Below, in pieces: positions 28,894 to 36,260 of a stretch of DNA of 64,000 nucleotides (its first letter is position 1; the number at the start of each line of letters is the position of its first letter). The notes under the pieces were generated by a model. That model had not been told where the DNA came from. It saw nothing but the letters and a program-made list of their open reading frames with translations, and did not search any database. The position numbers and the translations under genes were made by a program. This stretch comes from Balneolaceae bacterium (GTDB taxonomy: Bacteria > Bacteroidota > Rhodothermia > Balneolales > Balneolaceae): assembly GCA_017640605.1 (NCBI GenBank), contig JAEPQH010000017.1, forward strand, positions 1 through 64,000, given 5' to 3'.

Positions 28894-28922
28894 ATCAACT
28901 GCGCTCAATGAGCTTCGTTGAT
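28894..28922. repeat. Imperfect hairpin inside the cassette
   Basis: ATCAAC pairs with GTTGAT, and inside these GCTC pairs with GAGC, giving a cruciform-like hairpin between the two blocks of the left octamer array. It is not followed by a T-run. Its role is unknown; it could be a recombination or replication-slippage site. Confidence 0.55.
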
Positions 28923-28932
28923 TGAAACAGAG

Positions 28933-29289
28933 TTACAGAGTTCGCATGAAGCTGCTCATCATGCGTTCAATTTCACGAGAATATTCATAAAGCTCGTTAA
29001 AGGTCGATTCATCCAGTTATCCAAGTCTTGTTGTTAGTTCAATTTCAGTTTGTAATTCAAATAATGAGCCCATCGAAATATTTAAAAATCGTTTAAAATC
29101 CCCATTTGATCTTCTTCCATAACCTTCAGCTATATTAGCAGGAACTGAGACAGCCGCTCTTCGGGCTTGTGAGGTAAGACCAAATTTTTCAGAATCAGGA
29201 AAGTGATTAGTTGAAGAATAAATCATAGATACAAAATCCATAGACTTCTGCCATATTTGTAAATCTCGGTGTGTTTTTACGCTTCCCAT
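28933..29289 (-). pseudogene. Four-helix-bundle protein (23S rRNA intervening-sequence type), interrupted by in-frame TAA
   Basis: The N-terminal 90 residues match the four-helix-bundle/S23 family: HRDLQIWQKSMDFV, FGLTSQARRAAVSVPANIAEGYGR and FLNISMGSLFELQTEI. A TAA at 29017-29019 follows RLG. The same frame then continues with LDESTFNELYEYSREIERMM and ends at a second TAA at 28933. Removing the first stop gives 118 residues, the normal family length, and the position usually carries Tyr (RLGY), so a single change (TAT or TAC to TAA) is enough. Such proteins occur inside 23S rRNA intervening sequences or as orphan genes. Function is not established. Confidence 0.8.
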
Positions 29290-29294
29290 TCTAT

Positions 29295-29350
29295 GTCACT
29301 TTGAATCTTTGTCACTTTGTAACACTGTCACTTTGAATCTTTATCACTTT
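29295..29350. repeat. Right array of GTCACTTT-type octamers (16-bp tandem units)
   Basis: Units GTCACTTTGAATCTTT, GTCACTTTGTAACACT, GTCACTTTGAATCTTT and ATCACTTTT follow each other with an exact 16-bp period, itself made of two related 8-bp halves. The phoH stop codon (29328-29330) lies in the third unit, and the array encodes the last residues of PhoH. The octamer consensus GTMACTYT is the inverse of the left array. Confidence 0.85.
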
Positions 29351-30359
29351 TCTCTCTCATCTCCTCTCTCTTCGCATCATGCACTTCATAGGCGTTGATG
29401 ATGTCTTTTACCAAGCGATGACGCACTACATCTTTTTCATCGAGATATACAAAGTCGATGCCCTCCACATCTTTCAATATTTGTTGGATGGAGATCAGTC
29501 CCGATTGATGCTTTCTCGGTAAATCGGTTTGAGTCACATCGCCGGTAATAATCGCACGACTATTAAACCCAATACGAGTCAAAAACATCTTCATTTGAGT
29601 GTTCGTAGCGTTTTGCGCTTCATCCAAAATCACAAATGCGTTATTTAGTGTACGCCCTCGCATATATGCCAGAGGTGCAATCTCAATTACATTCTTTTGA
29701 AGATGCAGGTTCAACTTATCCTGATCAATCATGTCTTCCAGTGCATCATACAAAGGACGCAAATACGGATCGATTTTTTCTTTTAAATCTCCCGGAAGAA
29801 ACCCGAGGTTTTCACCGGCTTCAACCGCAGGTCGTGCAAGGATAATTTTCTCAACCCGGCGTTCTTTCAATGCTTTTACTGCCAACGCTACGGATGTATA
29901 AGTTTTTCCCGTTCCTGCCGGACCAATGGCAAATACGATATCATGTTTGGCTGATGATTTGTAAATCTGTTTTTGCCCGGGAGTTTTCGCAAGAACTGCT
30001 TGTCCTTTGTGCGTGTAAAGAATCAGTTCGCCATCACCAATATCGATAGGTTCTACCGTGCGCGACATCTGCCCGGATTTCAAAGTGATGAGCGTGTTTA
30101 CATCGTCTTTGGTGATTTTATTCTTACGAGAGACAATTTCAATCATCCCGGTAATTACTTCTTTCAGAATAGCAACTTCCTGAGAAGGTCCGGTGAGTTT
30201 TACTCGTTCTCCACGTATGTTGATGTTGGTTTCGGGAAAAGCATCATCTAAAACCCGTAACTGTTGATCTTGAAGCCCAAATAAAGTGATGGGGTCTACG
30301 CCCGTGAGCTCAATTTTTTGTTCTAGTAAAGTTCTTGCGTCTTCGATTTCGATAATTAT
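29328..30359 (-). CDS. phoH: PhoH family protein (ATPase); 5' end lacks a standard start codon
   Basis: PhoH-type cytoplasmic P-loop protein with Walker A GPAGTGKT, Walker B FVILDEAQNAT, and the following TRIGFNSRAIITGDVTQ typical of PhoH/PhoL. Its function is probably ATP-dependent RNA handling linked to ribosome metabolism, by family. The first ATG is at 30146 (272 residues), but the conserved N-terminal domain continues 71 codons upstream in the same frame (KIELTGVDPITLFGLQDQQ and later RGERVKLTGP). It ends at an in-frame TAA at 30360-30362. That stretch has no ATG, GTG or TTG, so initiation would need ATA/ATT at 30359/30356 or the gene lost its start. Full length would be about 343 residues, close to family size. 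It lies 21 bp after rpe. The 3' end runs into the octamer array. Confidence 0.8.
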   Translation of the reverse strand: MIIEIEDARTLLEQKIELTGVDPITLFGLQDQQLRVLDDAFPETNINIRGERVKLTGPSQEVAILKEVITGMIEIVSRKNKITKDDVNTLITLKSGQMSRTVEPIDIGDGELILYTHKGQAVLAKTPGQKQIYKSSAKHDIVFAIGPAGTGKTYTSVALAVKALKERRVEKIILARPAVEAGENLGFLPGDLKEKIDPYLRPLYDALEDMIDQDKLNLHLQKNVIEIAPLAYMRGRTLNNAFVILDEAQNATNTQMKMFLTRIGFNSRAIITGDVTQTDLPRKHQSGLISIQQILKDVEGIDFVYLDEKDVVRHRLVKDIINAYEVHDAKREEMREKSDKDSK

Positions 30360-30380
30360 TTAAACCTTAGATTATTTTTC

Positions 30381-31046
30381 TTAAATCAATGCAGATAACT
30401 CTTGTACTCGGGCAGTAATGTCCTGTGCTTTAAATACACTGCTCCCTGCCACTAAAACATCCGCTCCTGCTTCTTTTACAGCAGCAATATTTTTAAGATT
30501 CACACCACCATCAACTTGAATAAGAAATCCGTGTTCGCCGGTTTCACGTAAATCAACCAATTCCTGCAATCGTTGATAGGTTTGTTCAATAAAACTTTGT
30601 CCGCCAAAACCCGGATTCACACTCATTAAAACAACCATATCTACATCAGCAAGTATGGGCTCAATATTGTACAAAGAAGTTGCCGGATTAACAGCAACAC
30701 CACTCATTATGCCATGGCTTTTAATCTTTTGTAATGAGCGATGTAAATGCGGACAAGCTTCATAGTGAACTGAAATCAGATCGGCTCCTGCATCTACAAA
30801 CTCATCAACATAAAAATCAGGATTTTCGATCATTAGGTGCACATCAATAAAAGCACTATCAGATATTTTAGAAACCTGTTTTACTATTCCCGGGCCGTAA
30901 CTGATATTCGGTACAAAATGCCCGTCCATAATATCGCAATGAATCCATTGGGTGCCCCCTTTAATTGCTTGTTCAATATCAGATTGCAGCGTAAGAAAGT
31001 TTGCTGCAAGGATGGAGGGAGCCAAAATTGGCAGATTAAAATTCAT
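30381..31046 (-). CDS. rpe: Ribulose-phosphate 3-epimerase
   Basis: The 221-residue TIM-barrel enzyme interconverts ribulose-5-phosphate and xylulose-5-phosphate in the pentose-phosphate pathway. Seen are APSILAANF at the N-terminus, HCDIMDGHFVPNISYGP, DVHLMIENP, VLMSVNPGFGGQSF, IQVDGGVNLKNI and LVAGSSVF. These carry the metal-binding His/Asp and the catalytic Asp residues, and all are intact. Length is normal. It sits between the PASTA protein gene (4 bp gap) and phoH (21 bp gap) in the long leftward operon that starts at porU. Confidence 0.95.
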   Translation of the reverse strand: MNFNLPILAPSILAANFLTLQSDIEQAIKGGTQWIHCDIMDGHFVPNISYGPGIVKQVSKISDSAFIDVHLMIENPDFYVDEFVDAGADLISVHYEACPHLHRSLQKIKSHGIMSGVAVNPATSLYNIEPILADVDMVVLMSVNPGFGGQSFIEQTYQRLQELVDLRETGEHGFLIQVDGGVNLKNIAAVKEAGADVLVAGSSVFKAQDITARVQELSALI

Positions 31047-31050
31047 GAAT

Positions 31051-31872
31051 TTATTCGGGTTGATTGTCGGGAGTTTGGTTGTTATTTCCTGTAGAATCAG
31101 TGATGATTACTCCGCCTTCAATCTCTTCGGTAACATCGAATCGCTCTGAGATTACCAACGTGAGGGTTTCGCCTTCAACTAATGTGCTTACTTTTGGGGT
31201 GTAATCAAGAACAACATTCGGCGCTATTTCTTTTACAGGTTGAAAACGGATTTCACCAACTCGTAAACCGGCTTCTCTGATTTTCAACTGCGCATCAGGT
31301 AATCGTAAGCCTACGATTTCCGGAATTTCTACGACTTTATCTCCAAGTCCATCACTTACTACTAGATCAATGGTTGTTCCACGATCTACAATACTGCCTT
31401 CGTTTACACTTTGGCGAAGTACCACATTTTTAAATCGAGACGATTCGTAGCTGATAGAACCAACGCCTAGCCCATAATTTTGTAGTTGAACTTGTGCATT
31501 TCGTAACGAAAGGTTTACCACATTTGGAACTTCAACTGTTGGTCGTACTGCAGCATTAACCGTGAGATACACTTTTCGATTTGGCTTTACTAAAATGGAT
31601 GCAGAAGGCGTTTGATCAATCACATAATTCGCTGGAAATGCAGAATTAGCCCGCCGATCAGCAACTTCAAATCGAAGGCCAATACTCGTTAACATTTCTT
31701 CGGCTTCTTCCAGAGAAACGCGTGTTACGTCGGGCACAGTTACACCTTCGTTATACTTGGTATATTCCGGCATTATTACTTTATCGACGGCAAGCAATGT
31801 AATTGAGCCAATGGCGATAAATGAGAATATTATGATGTATAAATATTTGTTGGTAAGAATTGCTTTCAGCAT
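31051..31872 (-). CDS. Membrane-anchored protein with three PASTA domains
   Basis: The 273-residue protein has a short cytoplasmic N-terminus, one membrane helix (about residues 10-29), and three PASTA repeats (about 43-107, 112-180 and 183-252), each with the pattern V-P-x-V/I-x-x-x-S/R-L. PASTA domains bind uncrosslinked peptidoglycan and are usually attached to Ser/Thr kinases or PBPs. This protein has neither, as is common in Bacteroidota. A cell-wall-sensing or scaffolding role is possible. It is followed at once by rpe (4 bp gap). Confidence 0.85.
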   Translation of the reverse strand: MLKAILTNKYLYIIIFSFIAIGSITLLAVDKVIMPEYTKYNEGVTVPDVTRVSLEEAEEMLTSIGLRFEVADRRANSAFPANYVIDQTPSASILVKPNRKVYLTVNAAVRPTVEVPNVVNLSLRNAQVQLQNYGLGVGSISYESSRFKNVVLRQSVNEGSIVDRGTTIDLVVSDGLGDKVVEIPEIVGLRLPDAQLKIREAGLRVGEIRFQPVKEIAPNVVLDYTPKVSTLVEGETLTLVISERFDVTEEIEGGVIITDSTGNNNQTPDNQPE

Positions 31873-31902
31873 GGTGGTAAAAATACGAGAAGATCGTTGC
31901 TA

Positions 31903-32901
31903 TTAAAAGTGCCAGATCAACGATACGGATTCTTCACCCAGCATGGTTGCCTGGGTTTCGATGCGGCTGTTTTTAAGCTTCACAGTGAAGAATGCATCGA
32001 AGGCTGATACCACGTGGTTTACCAATAAAAACTTGAGGATGTTCCCTGCCTGACGGTAATTATTATTGAACTCTTCAGCGCGGTTTCTACCTTCCACAAA
32101 ATCAGCCGTAATCATGTTTGGATCCCATGTATACTGATATTGATGCGCATCACCTTCCGCTATTCGACGAGCGTGGAAATCTTGCCACCCAGAGCTGAAT
32201 TGATAATATTTACTCATCAATTCGTAGTATTGCTGTGACCCATAATCCTGAACCACATGAGAGAATTCACTGCAAATATTAGCGGCAATAGTAGCACATC
32301 GTTGTGGGCTGTTATGAACGAATCGCGTCTCAACCTCAACGGTTCGTAGCGTTGTAAGATTTACCTTTCTCCAGTCGTTGGTTGTGTTGGTGTAATCCGG
32401 ATTTTGATCAGCTGGATTTAGTTGAGCGAGCTGGGCTTCTAATTGTTGATACCCGTTTTCGAGTCCATTCGCCGCGGAATAGTCAACTAACCATTGAGCA
32501 TAAGCTAATACGCTCCAATTTTGATTTGCATACCGTTCGTAGGCTTGCTCATTTCTATTGGCTGTCGCATTTCGTTCAAAATAATAAGCTACACTTAAGG
32601 CTTCGGCAATGAAGTACACAGCCGCCCGTCCCCATTTACCATTCATAGCTTGACCAGAGCCCGGTAGGATAGCAGAGGATAACATGGCTACACCGGGTTT
32701 GGCTTGAGCATACGTAAACACATTGGTACTGTTTGAACTTTGCAGAGCCTGATTTGGAAGAAAAGAAACTGGTAACTCCGATTTTTTCGTAGCTGATTGC
32801 TCCTCAACAAATAATGCATTCTGAAAAGCTGATTTAACCGGCTGAGCTTGGGCGATGGTGCAAATAACCATCAAAAGAATAAGAGTTAGGAAAAATCTCA
32901 T
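31903..32901 (-). CDS. Secreted/membrane hypothetical protein (possible DUF5683-like segment)
   Basis: The 332-residue protein has a signal peptide (cleavage near IAQAQP, residue 19). A hydrophobic segment SAILPGSGQAMNGKWGRAAVYF follows, which resembles the DUF5683-type motif of small Bacteroidota envelope proteins. The rest is hydrophilic and rich in Tyr/Asn/Gln, and ends in an aromatic residue (WHF), as many outer-membrane proteins do. The gene overlaps the upstream gluzincin-barrel gene by 4 bp, so it is co-translated with it. Function unknown. Confidence 0.6.
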   Translation of the reverse strand: MRFFLTLILLMVICTIAQAQPVKSAFQNALFVEEQSATKKSELPVSFLPNQALQSSNSTNVFTYAQAKPGVAMLSSAILPGSGQAMNGKWGRAAVYFIAEALSVAYYFERNATANRNEQAYERYANQNWSVLAYAQWLVDYSAANGLENGYQQLEAQLAQLNPADQNPDYTNTTNDWRKVNLTTLRTVEVETRFVHNSPQRCATIAANICSEFSHVVQDYGSQQYYELMSKYYQFSSGWQDFHARRIAEGDAHQYQYTWDPNMITADFVEGRNRAEEFNNNYRQAGNILKFLLVNHVVSAFDAFFTVKLKNSRIETQATMLGEESVSLIWHF

Positions 32902-35900
32902 AGCAGTTCAAAGTCAAAAGTTAATCCAAAATGGAAGAGAATTTCACCACCATATTTAACGCGATTACTTTGAGTTCCTGTTTGGAAGGCATCCGGCAGG
33001 GTAACGTTAAACTCATTGAATCCATAACTTGCACTCATGAAAAATTTGAGCGGGAATAAATAGTAGCCACTTGAAGCCAATCGAAGCTCGGCTCCAATTC
33101 CACTTTTAAGATTGTTTCCTGTGCTAAGTCTATCAGCGGTATCAGATCCTGCACTGTTTCCCAAGAACCAACCATTTCCGGTTTCAAAAAAGAAGCGGGC
33201 ATACATTTTATCGAACATGTATGGACCAACTTGTGTGTTGATGTTTTTGAATACAGGCATAAACCAGCTCAAACTTGTAAACGCAGTGGTATTTCCGGCG
33301 ATGGCAAAAAACGGATAACTACGCATTCCTAAAAATCCGCCCACATAGTCGGTGTAAAAGGTGTCTTTCGGATCATTGAAGTAAGTAAATCCACGAACCC
33401 GAGCTTGAAAGGCCTGATCACCAAAGGTTTTGAATCCATAACGAACATGCAGTTCGGTACTGTGATTTCGCGAGGTTTTAAAAATAGGCACCAGCGCTCC
33501 ATCTTTGATCTGATATTCTTCGAGCAATTTCGAAGGTTGGTATTGATACCGCATATATCCTTTTAACCCAATTGGGGCGATATCTGCATCCACGGTGTAG
33601 GTGTAATAATTGAAAGTATATGCAGCTGAGAGCGTTGTGGCTTTAAAATATTCAGAAGAAGATCCACTGATAAACGCCTGTAATTCTCTCGAGAAAAAGT
33701 TATCCGTTTGTACTTGATAGGGAGAATAGCCAATTCCCAACTCAAGCAAACTACGCCTACTTAATTTCGAACGTAGAAATAAATTAGCTTCCCAAACTTC
33801 ATAGCCAATATCCACATTGGTGGTATCAGGAAGGCAGGAAGTACATGGAAATTCTTCGATGGAAAGTCCATCATCTACATTCCGATGCAGGTTAAATACT
33901 TCGAACGAAACTGTAGGTGACCAGCTTTTTTTGATAAATGGAAGTCCACGATATTCTGCCTGGAAAAATATGTCGCGATCGAGAGAGAAAATTCGGCTTG
34001 GGGAGAAAAAATCGGCAATTCCATCAGCGGGAGATGAGGTTAATCCAAGCATCACCCCACCAAACAGAGAAAGTTTGTCGATGGCATCGCGGTTTGCGAA
34101 ATAAACACCCGGTTTCATATCCCTTAGTAGATTCTCGCCTAATTTACCAAACTCACCTTGCCGTAAAAGTGCGCCGTTCGAACCATTCAACTTCGTGTAA
34201 TTATCGAATCGGAGCACCGGAAAGAACGAGTAATCGAGAAAAGTATCTTCATATTCCCGGTATTGGCGTTCGTTTGAAGCGTTTAACGTTTCCAGATCGA
34301 AAGTATAAGTTCCGGTATCGGCAATGGCTTCAGCAGTTTCACCAAAGGCGTCGATGTCTTTGTCGTTAAAATCATTTAGAGTGATTTCTGTATCTCCAAT
34401 TCGGCCACCGATTCGCTTTGGTGGGAAAAATGCAGGGAGTTGAGACTCAACCAGAGCACGTTTCTTTATTTTGTAACCGTCTTTCTCATATTCTGAAAAG
34501 AATAGCGTGTCGCCAAAAGCAAAAGGCATAAATGCGCCACCAAGAACATTGGTTAACTGCTTGTTCTCTTGGTTGATGAGATTTCTTCGGTAGATATTAA
34601 ATCGGCCGTTATGACTAGCTGAGTAATACAATTGCATTCCATCCTCAGAAATAAATGGATCTCGATAATCGGTGTATACATCATCCAAAACGGGGGTAAT
34701 TCGCTTTGTATCGAGATTAATTTTACGAATACTTCGCTGACCTAAATCGGCATAGGAGAAATAAATCTCGCGGCCATTTGGATGCCAAACCGGTGAGTAA
34801 ATGGTTTCTGCATCCTGATAATCGGTGAGTTTAGTTTGCTGTTCTGCACTATCGGGATGGAATACCACTAAATTTTGTGTGCCGGCTTCGTATTCAATGG
34901 CTACGATATTTCCATTTGGTCCCCAAGCAGGAGATTGCAATCGCGCAGAATGGGTTAATCGTTTGTTTTCTTTGGTTGAAATATCATATATAAACAAATC
35001 GCGGTACGATTCTCCAAACTGATTTTTCTTGTTAACCGAATACACAATTTGATCACCATCAGGAGAAAACGAGAAGGAGGTAGCAATAAATGGAATGGCA
35101 GGTTTTACTGATAAATGTTGTTCATGATCATGATGATGTGCGTCGGGATCAATTTCTTCCACTTTATTAATGCTGGAAGTATCACCTTGTTCAACGATGT
35201 ACAAAGAAGCGAGGGAGAAGTCGCGCCCTTTATTCGATAGATAAGCTAATCGAGAACCATCCCTACTAAGTTTTGGGTAGAAATTGAAAAAACCGCTTGG
35301 TTCCACATAGTCAGAGTTGGATAAGATTACACCGTTAAATTCTGCTTCGTATTCAGCTCGCCGTTCAGCAATCCAATCCTCGAATACTTCATTACCAGGT
35401 ATTCCGGTAGACATTTCGATGGCTTCTTCGACAGTAAACACGTTTTTTTCACCCAGATTTTCTGAGATTTTTCGGAGCACATCATCCCCAAAACGTTCTG
35501 CCAAATAAATCACAAAAGCAAAGCCCTGATTGTAAACCGTTTCACGCTCGATGCTGGTTTTAGAGCTAAAAGTGCCCATTTCTTTAAGTGAAAAATAAGT
35601 ATCAGACATAATTCGGGTTCGCAGAATCATGTCGCGGTGGGCATCCCATCTATCATATTTAATATCTTTGGTTTGATATTGAGCCGTTCCTTCGGCGAGC
35701 CAAGCGGGGACATTAATCGATGCAAAAGGCATGGAAATAATGCCATTAGGGAAACCATAAAGTACATCAGGTCGACGAACTTTTTCGTACGAAAGCCACT
35801 GAAGATAAAGCACAGGAACTTTACGCTCGCGCTTCATCGCCGCCTGAATTTGTACGATGTGCACAAACTCGTGGGTGATGACGTTACGCATCCAATTATG

Positions 35901-36260
35901 CGTGCCACGTAATGGTGTATCAAGCGAGGGTACCCAAATATCAATTTTGTTATCGAAAAAGTAAGCGGCACCGTTACTATAATCTTCCCGATCCTTTAGA
36001 ACGATATTAACTTTTGAATCCGGTTCGTGCTGATACAATTCTGTGATCGGATCATATATTTCTTCAGCAATTCTCGATACAACCTGCGCCGATCTGGAAT
36101 TCCCTTCCTGAAAATGCACCATAAAATGTTCGCTTTCGATGGTGTACCATTGTAGATGGTTGTAGCTGTAATCGTAGAACTCAGGATTAGTTTGGGCCTG
36201 CAATCCCATCGTAAAAAAAAGAGCCAGCAAAAGCAGGAGGTATGTGCGGATTGATCTCAT
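32898..36260 (-). CDS. Large outer-membrane protein: gluzincin peptidase, PD40 propeller and C-terminal beta-barrel
   Basis: The 1120-residue protein has a signal peptide (LQAQTN). An M1-like gluzincin domain follows with HEFVH (His130, Glu131, His134) and a third-ligand candidate Glu190 in WLAEGTAQY. Next is a propeller of PD40/TolB-like repeats (SRDGSRLAY, SPDGDQIVYS, PNGREIYFS; about 330-620), then a C-terminal region (about 690-1120) of alternating aromatic strands ending in FDFELL, like a surface-antigen/BamA-type barrel. The fusion would place a protease and a propeller on an outer-membrane barrel. It shares one base with the stop of the M6-like gene, so they are tightly coupled. Confidence 0.75.
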   Translation of the reverse strand: MRSIRTYLLLLLALFFTMGLQAQTNPEFYDYSYNHLQWYTIESEHFMVHFQEGNSRSAQVVSRIAEEIYDPITELYQHEPDSKVNIVLKDREDYSNGAAYFFDNKIDIWVPSLDTPLRGTHNWMRNVITHEFVHIVQIQAAMKRERKVPVLYLQWLSYEKVRRPDVLYGFPNGIISMPFASINVPAWLAEGTAQYQTKDIKYDRWDAHRDMILRTRIMSDTYFSLKEMGTFSSKTSIERETVYNQGFAFVIYLAERFGDDVLRKISENLGEKNVFTVEEAIEMSTGIPGNEVFEDWIAERRAEYEAEFNGVILSNSDYVEPSGFFNFYPKLSRDGSRLAYLSNKGRDFSLASLYIVEQGDTSSINKVEEIDPDAHHHDHEQHLSVKPAIPFIATSFSFSPDGDQIVYSVNKKNQFGESYRDLFIYDISTKENKRLTHSARLQSPAWGPNGNIVAIEYEAGTQNLVVFHPDSAEQQTKLTDYQDAETIYSPVWHPNGREIYFSYADLGQRSIRKINLDTKRITPVLDDVYTDYRDPFISEDGMQLYYSASHNGRFNIYRRNLINQENKQLTNVLGGAFMPFAFGDTLFFSEYEKDGYKIKKRALVESQLPAFFPPKRIGGRIGDTEITLNDFNDKDIDAFGETAEAIADTGTYTFDLETLNASNERQYREYEDTFLDYSFFPVLRFDNYTKLNGSNGALLRQGEFGKLGENLLRDMKPGVYFANRDAIDKLSLFGGVMLGLTSSPADGIADFFSPSRIFSLDRDIFFQAEYRGLPFIKKSWSPTVSFEVFNLHRNVDDGLSIEEFPCTSCLPDTTNVDIGYEVWEANLFLRSKLSRRSLLELGIGYSPYQVQTDNFFSRELQAFISGSSSEYFKATTLSAAYTFNYYTYTVDADIAPIGLKGYMRYQYQPSKLLEEYQIKDGALVPIFKTSRNHSTELHVRYGFKTFGDQAFQARVRGFTYFNDPKDTFYTDYVGGFLGMRSYPFFAIAGNTTAFTSLSWFMPVFKNINTQVGPYMFDKMYARFFFETGNGWFLGNSAGSDTADRLSTGNNLKSGIGAELRLASSGYYLFPLKFFMSASYGFNEFNVTLPDAFQTGTQSNRVKYGGEILFHFGLTFDFELL

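Larger units (their letters stand above)
28863..29350. mobile_element. Candidate insertion cassette: four-helix-bundle gene between inverted 8-bp tandem arrays
   Basis: The segment between the MBL start codon and the phoH stop codon holds one gene (a four-helix-bundle protein). It is bounded by two octamer arrays in inverted orientation: left (read on the minus strand) GTAACTCT repeated, right (plus strand) GTCACTTT/GTAACACT/GAATCTTT. A hairpin (ATCAAC/GTTGAT, 28894-28922) lies inside the left side. Each array touches the end of the neighbouring gene exactly. No transposase is encoded. The call as mobile element is inference from this architecture. Confidence 0.45.

Noticed and set aside
28814-28900. 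Phase variation of the MBL gene by slippage in the octamer array
   Set aside because: No upstream ATG would come into frame with one more or one fewer unit; the only nearby ATG runs into TAA within the array.
28933-29289. The four-helix-bundle protein as Avd of a diversity-generating retroelement
   Set aside because: The fold family includes Avd, but no reverse transcriptase, template repeat or variable repeat is present nearby.
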